Source: Bromus sterilis
Lineage: Eukaryota; Streptophyta; Magnoliopsida; Poales; Poaceae
Assembly: GCA_950022295.1 (NCBI GenBank)
Contig: OX465599.1
Location: 2,294,001-2,358,000 of the forward strand
Reading direction: 5' to 3'
DNA length: 64,000 bases
Shown: positions 25,506 to 38,305 of the stretch, one piece after another
Layout: every line of letters begins with the position of its first letter
Position numbering within the stretch: the first letter of the stretch is position 1
Made by a program: the position numbers and the translations under genes
The notes under the pieces: generated by a model
What the model saw: the letters and a program-made list of their open reading frames with translations, nothing else
What the model was told of the DNA's origin: nothing
The model's database searches: none

Positions 25506-26773
25506 CAGGGTGCATTTACGTGCTGGTCATCAACACTCGCAGTTTTGGCAGATTCTGGGTTGTTTCATGGGCTATTAATCACCGTTTTGGGTCCCCGAAG
25601 TGATTTTCACAATTGACGAACCCTAGGGTGCATTTACGTAACGGTCATCAGTCCTCACACTTTTGGCCGATTCTGGCCTGTTTCATGGGCTATTAATCAC
25701 CGTTACATGGGCTATTAATCACCGTTTTGGGTCCCCGGACTGATTTCCACCATTGACGAACCCCAGGGTGCATTTACATGCCGGTCATCAACACTCGCAG
25801 TTTTGGCCGATTCTGGCCTGTTTCATGGGCTATTAATCACCATTACATGGGCTATTAATCACCGTTTTGGGTCCCCGGAGTGATTTCCACCATTGACGAA
25901 CCCCAGGGTGCATTTACGTGCCGGTCATCAACACTCGCAGTTTTGGCCGATTCTGGCCTGTTTCATGGGCTATTAATCACCGTTTTGGGTCCCCGGAGTG
26001 ATTTCCACCATTGACGAACCCCAGGGTGCATTTATGTGCCGGTCATCAACACTCGTAGTTTTGGCCGATTCTGGCCTGTTTCATGGGCTATTAATCACCG
26101 TTTTGGGTCCCCGGAGTGATTTCCACCATTGACGAACCCCAGGGTGCATTTACGTGCTGGTCATCAACACTCGCAGTTTTGGCAGATTCTGGGTTGTTTC
26201 ATGGGCTATTAATCACCGTTTTGGGTCCCCGAAGTGATTTTCACAATTGACGAACCCTAGGGTGCATTTACGTAACGGTCATCAGTCCTCACACTTTTGG
26301 CCGATTCTGGCCTGTTTCATGGGCTATTAATCACCGTTACATGGGCTATTAATCACCGTTTTGGGTCCCCGGACTGATTTCCACCATTGACGAACCCCAG
26401 GGTGCATTTACATGCCGGTCATCAACACTCGCAGTTTTGGCCGATTCTGGCCTGTTTCATGGGCTATTAATCACCATTACATGGGCTATTAATCACCGTT
26501 TTGGGTCCCCGGAGTGATTTCCACCATTGACGAACCCCAGGGTGCATTTACGTGCCGGTCATCAACACTCGCAGTTTTGGCCGATTCTGGCCTGTTTCAT
26601 GGGCTATTAATCACCGTTTTGGGTCCCCGGAGTGATTTCCACCATTGACGAACCCCAGGGTGCATTTATGTGCCGGTCATCAACACTCGTAGTTTTGGCC
26701 GATTCTGGCCTGTTTCATGGGCTATTAATCACCGTTTTGGGTCCCCGGAGTGATTTCCACCATTGACGAACCC
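25506..26773. repeat. 634-bp tandem duplication (D-E-A-A-C)
   Basis: Two adjacent 634-bp copies, 25,506-26,139 and 26,140-26,773, share three variants: CCTCACACTT in the E monomer (about 25,653 and 26,287), CGGACTGATT (25,736 and 26,370) and TTTACATGCC (about 25,773 and 26,407). Length equals three short plus two long monomers. The shared rare variants and local tandem arrangement indicate a recent single event. Confidence 0.88.
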
Positions 26774-28299
26774 CAGGGTGCATTTACGTGCTGGTCATCA
26801 ACACTCGCAGTTTTGGCAGATTCTGGGTTGTTTCATGGGCTATTAATCACCGTTTTGGGTCCCCGAAGTGATTTTCACAATTGACGAACCCTAGGGTGCA
26901 TTTACGTAACGGTCATCAGTCCTCGCACTTTTGGCCGATTCTGGCCTGTTTCATGGGCTATTAATCACCGTTACATGGGCTATTAATCACCGTTTTGGGT
27001 CCCCGGAGTGATTTCCACCATTGACGAACCCCAGGGTGCATTTACGTGCCGGTCATCAACACTCGCAGTTTTGGCCGATTCTGGCCTGTTTCATGGGCTA
27101 TTAATCACCGTTACATGGGCTATTAATCACCGTTTTGGGTCCCCGGAGTGATTTCCACCATTGACGAACCATAGGGTGCATTTACGTGCCGGTCATCAAC
27201 ACTCGCAGTTTTGGCCGATTCTGGCCTGTTTCATGGGCTATTAATCACCGTTTTGGGTCCCCGGAGTGATTTCCACCATTGACGAACCCCAGGGTGCATT
27301 TACGTGCTGGTCATCAACACTCGCAGTTTTGGCAGATTCTGGGTTGTTTCATGGGCTATTAATCACCGTTTTGGGTCCCCGAAGTGATTTTCACAATTGA
27401 CGAACCCTAGGGTGCATTTACGTAACGGTCATCAGTCCTCGCACTTTTGGCCGATTCTGGCCTGTTTCATGGGCTATTAATCACCGTTACATGGGCTATC
27501 AATCACCGTTTTGGGTCCCCGGAGTGATTTCCACCATTGACGAACCCCAGGGTGCATTTACGTGCTGGTCATCAACACTCGCAGTTTTGGCAGATTCTGG
27601 GTTGTTTCATGGGCTATTAATCACCGTTTTGGGTCCCCGAAGTGATTTTCACAATTGACGAACCCTAGGGTGCATTTACGTAACGGTCATCAGTCCTCGC
27701 ACTTTTGGCCGATTCTGGCCTGTTTCATGGGCTATTAATCACCGTTACATGGGCTATTAATCACCGTTTTGGGTCCCCGGAGTGATTTCCACCATTGACG
27801 AACCCCAGGGTGCATTTACGTGCCGGTCATCAACACTCGCAGTTTTGGCCGATTCTGGCCTGTTTCATGGGCTATTAATCACCATTACATGGGCTATTAA
27901 TCACCGTTTTGGGTCCCCGGAGTGATTTCCACCATTGACGAACCCCAGGGTGCATTTACGTGCCGGTCATCAACACTCGCAGTTTTGGCCGATTCTGGCC
28001 TGTTTCATGGGCTATTAATCACCGTTTTGGGTCCCCGGAGTGATTTCCACCATTGACGAACCCCAGGGTGCATTTATGTGCCGGTCATCAACACTCGTAG
28101 TTTTGGCCGATTCTGGCCTGTTTCATGGGCTATTAATCACCGTTTTGGGTCCCCGGAGTGATTTCCACCATTGACGAACCCCAGGGTGCATTTACGTGCT
28201 GGTCATCAACACTCGCAGTTTTGGCAGATTCTGGGTTGTTTCATGGGCTATTAATCACCGTTTTGGGTCCCCGAAGTGATTTTCACAATTGACGAACCC

Positions 28300-28417
28300 T
28301 AGGGTGCATTTACGTAACGGTCATCAGTCCTCGCACTTTTGGCCGATTCTGGCCTGTTTCATGGGCTATTAATCACCGTTTTGGGTCCCCGGAGTGATTT
28401 CCACCGTTGACGAACCC
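28300..28417 (+). repeat. Short (118-bp) class E monomer
   Basis: This monomer has the E signature (ACGTAACGGTCATCAGTCC, GCACTTTTGG) but only one copy of the 22-bp segment, giving 118 bp. In the left 28 kb every E monomer I examined is long. It therefore marks either loss of the 22-bp repeat or exchange with a short neighbour. It recurs at about 28,912 and, through larger duplications, further right. Confidence 0.8.
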
Positions 28418-30039
28418 CAGGGTGCATTTACGTGCCGGTCATCAACACTCGCAGTTTTGGCCGATTCTGGCCTGTTTCATGGGCTATTAATCACCATTAC
28501 ATGGGCTATTAATCACCGTTTTGGGTCCCCGGAGTGATTTCCACCATTGACGAACCCCAGGGTGCATTTACGTGCCGGTCATCAACACTCGCAGTTTTGG
28601 CCGATTCTGGCCTGTTTCATGGGCTATTAATCACCGTTTTGGGTCCCCGGAGTGATTTCCACCATTGACGAACCCCAGGGTGCATTTATGTGCCGGACAT
28701 CAACACTCGTAGTTTTGGCCGATTCTGGCCTGTTTCATGGGCTATTAATCACCGTTTTGGGTCCCCGGAGTGATTTCCACCATTGACGAACCCCAGGGTG
28801 CATTTACGTGCTGGTCATCAACACTCGCAGTTTTGGCAGATTCTGGGTTGTTTCATGGGCTATTAATCACCGTTTTGGGTCCCCGAAGTGATTTTCACAA
28901 TTGACGAACCCTAGGGTGCATTTACGTAACGGTCATCAGTCCTCGCACTTTTGGCCGATTCTGGCCTGTTTCATGGGCTATTAATCACCGTTTTGGGTCC
29001 CCGGAGTGATTTCCACCATTGACGAACCCCAGGGTGCATTTACGTGCTGGTCATCAACACTCGCAGTTTTGGCCGATTCTGGCCTGTTTCATGGGCTATT
29101 AATCACCGTTACATGGGCTATTAATCACCGTTTTGGGTCCCCGGAGTGATTTCCACGATTGACGAACCCCAGGGTGCATTTACGTGCCGGTCATCAACAC
29201 TCGCAGTTTTGGCCGATTCTGGCCTGTTTCATGGGCTATTAATCACCGTTTTGGGTCCCCGGAGTGATTTCCACCATTGACGAACCCCAGGGTGCATTTA
29301 TGTGCCGGACATCAACACTCGTAGTTTTGGCCGATTCTGGCCTGTTTCATGGGCTATTAATCACCGTTTTGGGTCCCCGGAGTGATTTCCACCATTGACG
29401 AACCCCAGGGTGCATTTACGTGCTGGTCATCAACACTCGCAGTTTTGGCAGATTCTGGGTTGTTTCATGGGCTATTAATCACCGTTTTGGGTCCCCGAAG
29501 TGATTTTCACAATTGACGAACCCTAGGGTGCATTTACGTAACGGTCATCAGTCCTCGCACTTTTGGCCGATTCTGGCCTGTTTCATGGGCTATTAATCAC
29601 CGTTACATGGGCTATTAATCACCGTTTTGGGTCCCCGGAGTGATTTCCACCATTGACGAACCCCAGGGTGCATTTACGTGCTGGTCATCAACACTCGCAG
29701 TTTTGGCCGATTCTGGCCTGTTTCATGGGCTATTAATCACCGTTACATGGGCTATTAATCACCGTTTTGGGTCCCCGGAGTGATTTCCACGATTGTCGAA
29801 CCCCAGGGTGCATTTACGTGCCGGTCATCAACACTCGCAGTTTTGGCCGATTCTGGCCTGTTTCATGGGCTATTAATCACCGTTTTGGGTCCCCGGAGTG
29901 ATTTCCACCATTGACGAACCCCAGGGTGCATTTACGTGCCGGTCATCAACACTCGCAGTTTTGGCCGATTCTGGCCTGTTTCATGGGCTATTAATCACCG
30001 TTTTGGGTCCCCGGAGTGATTTCCACCATTGACGAACCC

Positions 30040-30157
30040 CAGGGTGCATTTATGTGCCGGTCATCAACACTCGTAGTTTTGGCCGATTCTGGCCTGTTTC
30101 ATGGGCTATTAATCACCGTTTTGGGTCCCCGAAGTGATTTTCACAATTGACGAACCC
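30040..30157 (+). repeat. Chimeric C/D monomer, distal switch
   Basis: It starts as class C (TTTATGTGCC, ACTCGTAG, intact GGCC dyad) but ends as class D (CCCCGAAGTGATTTTCACAA and a CCCTAG tail), and an E monomer follows. The switch lies between the dyad and the CCCCGAAG block. It replaces the usual C-D pair and so removes one monomer, as expected from misaligned exchange. Copies carried by later duplications lie about 4,016 bp downstream and beyond. Confidence 0.85.
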
Positions 30158-30693
30158 TAGGGTGCATTTACGTAACGGTCATCAGTCCTCGCACTTTTGG
30201 CCGATTCTGGCCTGTTTCATGGGCTATTAATCACCGTTACATGGGCTATTAATCACCGTTTTGGGTCCCGGAGTGATTTCCACCATTGACGAACCCCAGG
30301 GTGCATTTACGTGCCGGTCATCAACACTCGCAATTTTGGCCGATTCTGGCCTGTTTCATGGGTTATTAATCATAGTTACATGGGCTATTAATCACCGTTT
30401 TGGATCCCCGGAGTGATTTCCACCATTGACGAACCCAGGGTGCATTTACATGCCGGTCATCAACACTCGCAGTTTTGGCCGATTCTGGCCTGTTTCATGG
30501 GCTATTAATCACCGTTACATGGGCTATGAATCACCGTTTTGGGTCCCCGGAGTGATTTCCACCATTGACGAACCATAGGGTGCATTTACGTGCCGGTCAT
30601 CAACACTCGCAGTTTTGGCCGATTCTGGCCTGTTTCATGGGCTATTAATCACCGTTTTGGGTCCCCGGAGTGATTTCCACCATTGACGAACCC

Positions 30694-30811
30694 CAGGGTG
30701 CATTTATGTGCCGGTCATCAACACTCGCAGTTTTGGCAGATTCTGGGTTGTTTCATGGGCTATTAATCACCGTTTTGGGTCCCCGAAGTGATTTTCACAA
30801 TTGACGAACCC
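30694..30811 (+). repeat. Chimeric C/D monomer, proximal switch
   Basis: It begins with the C-type TTTATGTGCCGGTC but already reads ACTCGCAG and GGCAGATTCTGGGTTG, the D signature, by mid-monomer, and finishes as D. The switch lies between the start block and ACTCG, a different point from the chimera about 650 bp upstream. The two are therefore independent exchange products of the same pair of classes. Confidence 0.85.
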
Positions 30812-32712
30812 TAGGGTGCATTTACGTAACGGTCATTAGTCCTCGCACTTTTGGCCGATTCTGGCCTGTTTCATGGGCTATTAATCACCGTTTTGGGTCC
30901 CCGGAGTGATTTCCACCATTGACGAACCCCAGGGTGCATTTATGTGCCGGTCATCAACACTCGTAGTTTTGGCCGATTCTGGCCTGTTTCATGGGCTATT
31001 AATCACCGTTTTGGGTCCCCGGAGTGATTTCCACCATTGACGAACCCCAGGGTGCATTTACGTGCTGGTCATCAACACTCGCAGTTTTGGCAGATTCTGG
31101 GTTGTTTCATGGGCTATTAATCACCGTTTTGGGTCCCCGAAGTGATTTTCACAATTGACGAACCCTAGGGTGCATTTACGTAACGGTCATCAGTCCTCGC
31201 ACTTTTGGCCGATTCTGGCCTGTTTCATGGGCTATTAATCACCGTTACATGGGCTATCAATCACCGTTTTGGGTCCCCGGAGTGATTTCCACCATTGACG
31301 AACCCCAGGGTGCATTTACGTGCTGGTCATCAACACTCGCAGTTTTGGCAGATTCTGGGTTGTTTCATGGGCTATTAATCACCGTTTTGGGTCCCCGAAG
31401 TGATTTTCACAATTGACGAACCCTAGGGTGCATTTACGTAACGGTCATCAGTCCTCGCACTTTTGGCCGATTCTGGCCTGTTTCATGGGCTATTAATCAC
31501 CGTTACATGGGCTATCAATCACCGTTTTGGGTCCCCGGAGTGATTTCCACCATTGACGAACCCCAGGGTGCATTTACGTGCTGGTCATCAACACTCGCAG
31601 TTTTGGCAGATTCTGGGTTGTTTCATGGGCTATTAATCACCGTTTTGGGTCCCCGAAGTGATTTTCACAATTGACGAACCCTAGGGTGCATTTACGTAAC
31701 GGTCATCAGTCCTCGCACTTTTGGCCGATTCTGGCCTGTTTCATGGGCTATTAATCACCGTTACATGGGCTATTAATCACCGTTTTGGGTCCCCGGAGTG
31801 ATTTCCACCATTGACGAACCCCAGGGTGCATTTACGTGCCGGTCATCAACACTCGCAGTTTTGGCCGATTCTGGCCTGTTTCATGGGCTATTAATCACCA
31901 TTACATGGGCTATTAATCACCGTTTTGGGTCCCCGGAGTGATTTCCACCATTGACGAACCCCAGGGTGCATTTACGTGCCGGTCATCAACACTCGCAGTT
32001 TTGGCCGATTCTGGCCTGTTTCATGGGCTATTAATCACCGTTTTGGGTCCCCGGAGTGATTTCCACCATTGACGAACCCCAGGGTGCATTTATGTGCCGG
32101 TCATCAACACTCGTAGTTTTGGCCGATTCTGGCCTGTTTCATGGGCTATTAATCACCGTTTTGGGTCCCCGGAGTGATTTCCACCATTGACGAACCCCAG
32201 GGTGCATTTACGTGCTGGTCATCAACACTCGCAGTTTTGGCAGATTCTGGGTTGTTTCATGGGCTATTAATCACCGTTTTGGGTCCCCGAAGTGATTTTC
32301 ACAATTGACGAACCCTAGGGTGCATTTACGTAACGGTCATCAGTCCTCGCACTTTTGGCCGATTCTGGCCTGTTTCATGGGCTATTAATCACCGTTTTGG
32401 GTCCCCGGAGTGATTTCCACCGTTGACGAACCCCAGGGTGCATTTACGTGCCGGTCATCAACACTCGCAGTTTTGGCCGATTCTGGCCTGTTTCATGGGC
32501 TATTAATCACCATTACATGGGCTATTAATCACCGTTTTGGGTCCCCGGAGTGATTTCCACCATTGACGAACCCCAGGGTGCATTTACGTGCCGGTCATCA
32601 ACACTCGCAGTTTTGGCCGATTCTGGCCTGTTTCATGGGCTATTAATCACCGTTTTGGGTCCCCGGAGTGATTTCCACCATTGACGAACCCCAGGGTGCA
32701 TTTATGTGCCGG

Positions 32713-35700
32713 ACATCAACACTCGTAGTTTTGGCCGATTCTGGCCTGTTTCATGGGCTATTAATCACCGTTTTGGGTCCCCGGAGTGATTTCCACCATT
32801 GACGAACCCCAGGGTGCATTTACGTGCTGGTCATCAACACTCGCAGTTTTGGCAGATTCTGGGTTGTTTCATGGGCTATTAATCACCGTTTTGGGTCCCC
32901 GAAGTGATTTTCACAATTGACGAACCCTAGGGTGCATTTACGTAACGGTCATCAGTCCTCGCACTTTTGGCCGATTCTGGCCTGTTTCATGGGCTATTAA
33001 TCACCGTTTTGGGTCCCCGGAGTGATTTCCACCATTGACGAACCCCAGGGTGCATTTACGTGCTGGTCATCAACACTCGCAGTTTTGGCCGATTCTGGCC
33101 TGTTTCATGGGCTATTAATCACCGTTACATGGGCTATTAATCACCGTTTTGGGTCCCCGGAGTGATTTCCACGATTGACGAACCCCAGGGTGCATTTACG
33201 TGCCGGTCATCAACACTCGCAGTTTTGGCCGATTCTGGCCTGTTTCATGGGCTATTAATCACCGTTTTGGGTCCCCGGAGTGATTTCCACCATTGACGAA
33301 CCCCAGGGTGCATTTATGTGCCGGACATCAACACTCGTAGTTTTGGCCGATTCTGGCCTGTTTCATGGGCTATTAATCACCGTTTTGGGTCCCCGGAGTG
33401 ATTTCCACCATTGACGAACCCCAGGGTGCATTTACGTGCTGGTCATCAACACTCGCAGTTTTGGCAGATTCTGGGTTGTTTCATGGGCTATTAATCACCG
33501 TTTTGGGTCCCCGAAGTGATTTTCACAATTGACGAACCCTAGGGTGCATTTACGTAACGGTCATCAGTCCTCGCACTTTTGGCCGATTCTGGCCTGTTTC
33601 ATGGGCTATTAATCACCGTTACATGGGCTATTAATCACCGTTTTGGGTCCCCGGAGTGATTTCCACCATTGACGAACCCCAGGGTGCATTTACGTGCTGG
33701 TCATCAACACTCGCAGTTTTGGCCGATTCTGGCCTGTTTCATGGGCTATTAATCACCGTTACATGGGCTATTAATCACCGTTTTGGGTCCCCGGAGTGAT
33801 TTCCACGATTGACGAACCCCAGGGTGCATTTACGTGCCGGTCATCAACACTCGCAGTTTTGGCCGATTCTGGCCTGTTTCATGGGCTATTAATCACCGTT
33901 TTGGGTCCCCGGAGTGATTTCCACCATTGACGAACCCCAGGGTGCATTTACGTGCCGGTCATCAACACTCGCAGTTTTGGCCGATTCTGGCCTGTTTCAT
34001 GGGCTATTAATCACCGTTTTGGGTCCCCGGAGTGATTTCCACCATTGACGAACCCCAGGGTGCATTTATGTGCCGGTCATCAACACTCGTAGTTTTGGCC
34101 GATTCTGGCCTGTTTCATGGGCTATTAATCACCGTTTTGGGTCCCCGAAGTGATTTTCACAATTGACGAACCCTAGGGTGCATTTACGTAACGGTCATCA
34201 GTCCTCGCACTTTTGGCCGATTCTGGCCTGTTTCATGGGCTATTAATCACCGTTACATGGGCTATTAATCACCGTTTTGGGTCCCGGAGTGATTTCCACC
34301 ATTGACGAACCCCAGGGTGCATTTACGTGCCGGTCATCAACACTCGCAATTTTGGCCGATTCTGGCCTGTTTCATGGGTTATTAATCATAGTTACATGGG
34401 CTATTAATCACCGTTTTGGATCCCCGGAGTGATTTCCACCATTGACGAACCCAGGGTGCATTTACATGCCGGTCATCAACACTCGCAGTTTTGGCCGATT
34501 CTGGCCTGTTTCATGGGCTATTAATCACCGTTACATGGGCTATGAATCACCGTTTTGGGTCCCCGGAGTGATTTCCACCATTGACGAACCATAGGGTGCA
34601 TTTACGTGCCGGTCATCAACACTCGCAGTTTTGGCCGATTCTGGCCTGTTTCATGGGCTATTAATCACCGTTTTGGGTCCCCGGAGTGATTTCCACCATT
34701 GACGAACCCCAGGGTGCATTTATGTGCCGGTCATCAACACTCGCAGTTTTGGCAGATTCTGGGTTGTTTCATGGGCTATTAATCACCGTTTTGGGTCCCC
34801 GAAGTGATTTTCACAATTGACGAACCCTAGGGTGCATTTACGTAACGGTCATTAGTCCTCGCACTTTTGGCCGATTCTGGCCTGTTTCATGGGCTATTAA
34901 TCACCGTTTTGGGTCCCCGGAGTGATTTCCACCATTGACGAACCCCAGGGTGCATTTATGTGCCGGTCATCAACACTCGTAGTTTTGGCCGATTCTGGCC
35001 TGTTTCATGGGCTATTAATCACCGTTTTGGGTCCCCGGAGTGATTTCCACCATTGACGAACCCCAGGGTGCATTTACGTGCTGGTCATCAACACTCGCAG
35101 TTTTGGCAGATTCTGGGTTGTTTCATGGGCTATTAATCACCGTTTTGGGTCCCCGAAGTGATTTTCACAATTGACGAACCCTAGGGTGCATTTACGTAAC
35201 GGTCATCAGTCCTCGCACTTTTGGCCGATTCTGGCCTGTTTCATGGGCTATTAATCACCGTTTTGGGTCCCCGGAGTGATTTCCACCATTGACGAACCCC
35301 AGGGTGCATTTACGTGCTGGTCATCAACACTCGCAGTTTTGGCCGATTCTGGCCTGTTTCATGGGCTATTAATCACCGTTACATGGGCTATTAATCACCG
35401 TTTTGGGTCCCCGGAGTGATTTCCACGATTGACGAACCCCAGGGTGCATTTACGTGCCGGTCATCAACACTCGCAGTTTTGGCCGATTCTGGCCTGTTTC
35501 ATGGGCTATTAATCACCGTTTTGGGTCCCCGGAGTGATTTCCACCATTGACGAACCCCAGGGTGCATTTATGTGCCGGACATCAACACTCGTAGTTTTGG
35601 CCGATTCTGGCCTGTTTCATGGGCTATTAATCACCGTTTTGGGTCCCCGGAGTGATTTCCACCATTGACGAACCCCAGGGTGCATTTACGTGCTGGTCAT

Positions 35701-37584
35701 CAACACTCGCAGTTTTGGCAGATTCTGGGTTGTTTCATGGGCTATTAATCACCGTTTTGGGTCCCCGAAGTGATTTTCACAATTGACGAACCCTAGGGTG
35801 CATTTACGTAACGGTCATCAGTCCTCGCACTTTTGGCCGATTCTGGCCTGTTTCATGGGCTATTAATCACCGTTACATGGGCTATTAATCACCGTTTTGG
35901 GTCCCCGGAGTGATTTCCACCATTGACGAACCCCAGGGTGCATTTACGTGCTGGTCATCAACACTCGCAGTTTTGGCCGATTCTGGCCTGTTTCATGGGC
36001 TATTAATCACCGTTACATGGGCTATTAATCACCGTTTTGGGTCCCCGGAGTGATTTCCACGATTGACGAACCCCAGGGTGCATTTACGTGCCGGTCATCA
36101 ACACTCGCAGTTTTGGCCGATTCTGGCCTGTTTCATGGGCTATTAATCACCGTTTTGGGTCCCCGGAGTGATTTCCACCATTGACGAACCCCAGGGTGCA
36201 TTTACGTGCCGGTCATCAACACTCGCAGTTTTGGCCGATTCTGGCCTGTTTCATGGGCTATTAATCACCGTTTTGGGTCCCCGGAGTGATTTCCACCATT
36301 GACGAACCCCAGGGTGCATTTATGTGCCGGTCATCAACACTCGTAGTTTTGGCCGATTCTGGCCTGTTTCATGGGCTATTAATCACCGTTTTGGGTCCCC
36401 GAAGTGATTTTCACAATTGACGAACCCTAGGGTGCATTTACGTAACGGTCATCAGTCCTCGCACTTTTGGCCGATTCTGGCCTGTTTCATGGGCTATTAA
36501 TCACCGTTACATGGGCTATTAATCACCGTTTTGGGTCCCGGAGTGATTTCCACCATTGACGAACCCCAGGGTGCATTTACGTGCCGGTCATCAACACTCG
36601 CAATTTTGGCCGATTCTGGCCTGTTTCATGGGTTATTAATCATAGTTACATGGGCTATTAATCACCGTTTTGGATCCCCGGAGTGATTTCCACCATTGAC
36701 GAACCCAGGGTGCATTTACATGCCGGTCATCAACACTCGCAGTTTTGGCCGATTCTGGCCTGTTTCATGGGCTATTAATCACCGTTACATGGGCTATGAA
36801 TCACCGTTTTGGGTCCCCGGAGTGATTTCCACCATTGACGAACCATAGGGTGCATTTACGTGCCGGTCATCAACACTCGCAGTTTTGGCCGATTCTGGCC
36901 TGTTTCATGGGCTATTAATCACCGTTTTGGGTCCCCGGAGTGATTTCCACCATTGACGAACCCCAGGGTGCATTTATGTGCCGGTCATCAACACTCGCAG
37001 TTTTGGCAGATTCTGGGTTGTTTCATGGGCTATTAATCACCGTTTTGGGTCCCCGAAGTGATTTTCACAATTGACGAACCCTAGGGTGCATTTACGTAAC
37101 GGTCATTAGTCCTCGCACTTTTGGCCGATTCTGGCCTGTTTCATGGGCTATTAATCACCGTTTTGGGTCCCCGGAGTGATTTCCACCATTGACGAACCCC
37201 AGGGTGCATTTATGTGCCGGTCATCAACACTCGTAGTTTTGGCCGATTCTGGCCTGTTTCATGGGCTATTAATCACCGTTTTGGGTCCCCGGAGTGATTT
37301 CCACCATTGACGAACCCCAGGGTGCATTTACGTGCTGGTCATCAACACTCGCAGTTTTGGCAGATTCTGGGTTGTTTCATGGGCTATTAATCACCGTTTT
37401 GGGTCCCCGAAGTGATTTTCACAATTGACGAACCCTAGGGTGCATTTACGTAACGGTCATCAGTCCTCGCACTTTTGGCCGATTCTGGCCTGTTTCATGG
37501 GCTATTAATCACCGTTTTGGGTCCCCGGAGTGATTTCCACCATTGACGAACCCCAGGGTGCATTTACGTGCTGGTCATCAACAC
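32713..37584. repeat. 2,254-bp offset duplication
   Basis: Sequence from about 32,713 to 35,330 matches 34,967 to 37,584 at an offset of 2,254 bp. Landmarks are CCGGACATC (33,323/35,577), GGTCCCGGAG (about 34,280/36,534) and GGTCATTAGT (34,847/37,101). The match starts just after a T/A difference at CCGGTCATC versus CCGGACATC and ends at ACACTTGCAG (37,585). Because it overlaps the second 4,016-bp copy, it must have formed in or after the event that produced that copy. Confidence 0.88.
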
Positions 37585-38187
37585 TTGCAGTTTTGGCAGA
37601 TTCTGGGTTGTTTCATGGGCTATTAATCACCGTTTTGGGTCCCCGAAGTGATTTTCACAATTGACGAACCCTAGGGTGCATTTACGTAACGGTCATCAGT
37701 CCTCGCACTTTTGGCCGATTCTGGCCTGTTTCTTGGGCTATTAATCACCGTTACATGGGCTATTAATCACCGTTTTGGGTCCCCGGAGTGATTTCCACCA
37801 TTGACGAACCCCAGGGTGCATTTACGTGCTGGTCATCAACACTCGCAGTTTTGGCCGATTCTGGCCTGTTTCATGGGCTATTAATCACCGTTACATGGGC
37901 TATTAATCACCGTTTTGGGTCCCCGGAGTGATTTCCACGATTGACGAACCCCAGGGTGCATTTACGTGCCGGTCATCAACACTCGCAGTTTTGGCCGATT
38001 CTGGCCTGTTTCATGGGCTATTAATCACCGTTTTGGGTCCCCGGAGTGATTTCCACCATTGACGAACCCCAGGGTGCATTTATGTGCCGGACATCAACAC
38101 TCGTAGTTTTGGCCGATTCTGGCCTGTTTCATGGGCTATTAATCACCGTTTTGGGTCCCCGGAGTGATTTCCACCATTGACGAACCC

Positions 38188-38305
38188 CAGGGTGCATTTA
38201 CGTGCTGGTCATCAACACTCGCAGTTTTGGCAGATTCTGGGTTGTTTCATGGGCTATTAATCACCGTTTTGGGTCCCCGAAGTGATTTTCACCATTGACG
38301 AACCC
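38188..38305 (+). repeat. Chimeric D/A monomer
   Basis: It begins as class D (GTGCTGGTC, GGCAGATTCTGGGTTG, CCCCGAAGTGATTTTCAC) but ends with the class A tail CCATTGACGAACCCCAG, and it is followed by an A monomer (with CATGGGGTATT) instead of E. This is the trace of an exchange inside TTCAC. The second copy lies at 43,673-43,790 through the 5,485-bp duplication. Confidence 0.82.

Larger units (their letters stand above)
27243..35262. repeat. 4,016-bp, 32-monomer tandem duplication
   Basis: Two head-to-tail copies, about 27,243-31,258 and 31,259-35,262. Landmarks at exactly 4,016 bp spacing are CCACCGTTG (28,401/32,417), CCGGACATC (28,695/32,711 and 29,307/33,323), GGTCCCGGAG (about 30,264/34,280) and GGTCATTAGT (30,831/34,847). 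Counting monomers gives 32: 21 short and 11 long, less two single-base deletions, which sums to 4,016. One private difference is GATTGTCGAA at about 29,793 against GATTGACGAA. Within the unit a 612-bp subrepeat (C-D-E-A-A) is also present. The unit introduces short E monomers and C/D chimeras not seen further left. Confidence 0.92.

Noticed and set aside
30298..31300. A transposon or LTR fragment as the source of A-prime monomers
   Set aside because: A-prime aligns along its full length with the ordinary monomer and differs by point changes only. There are no terminal repeats, target-site duplications or coding remnants.
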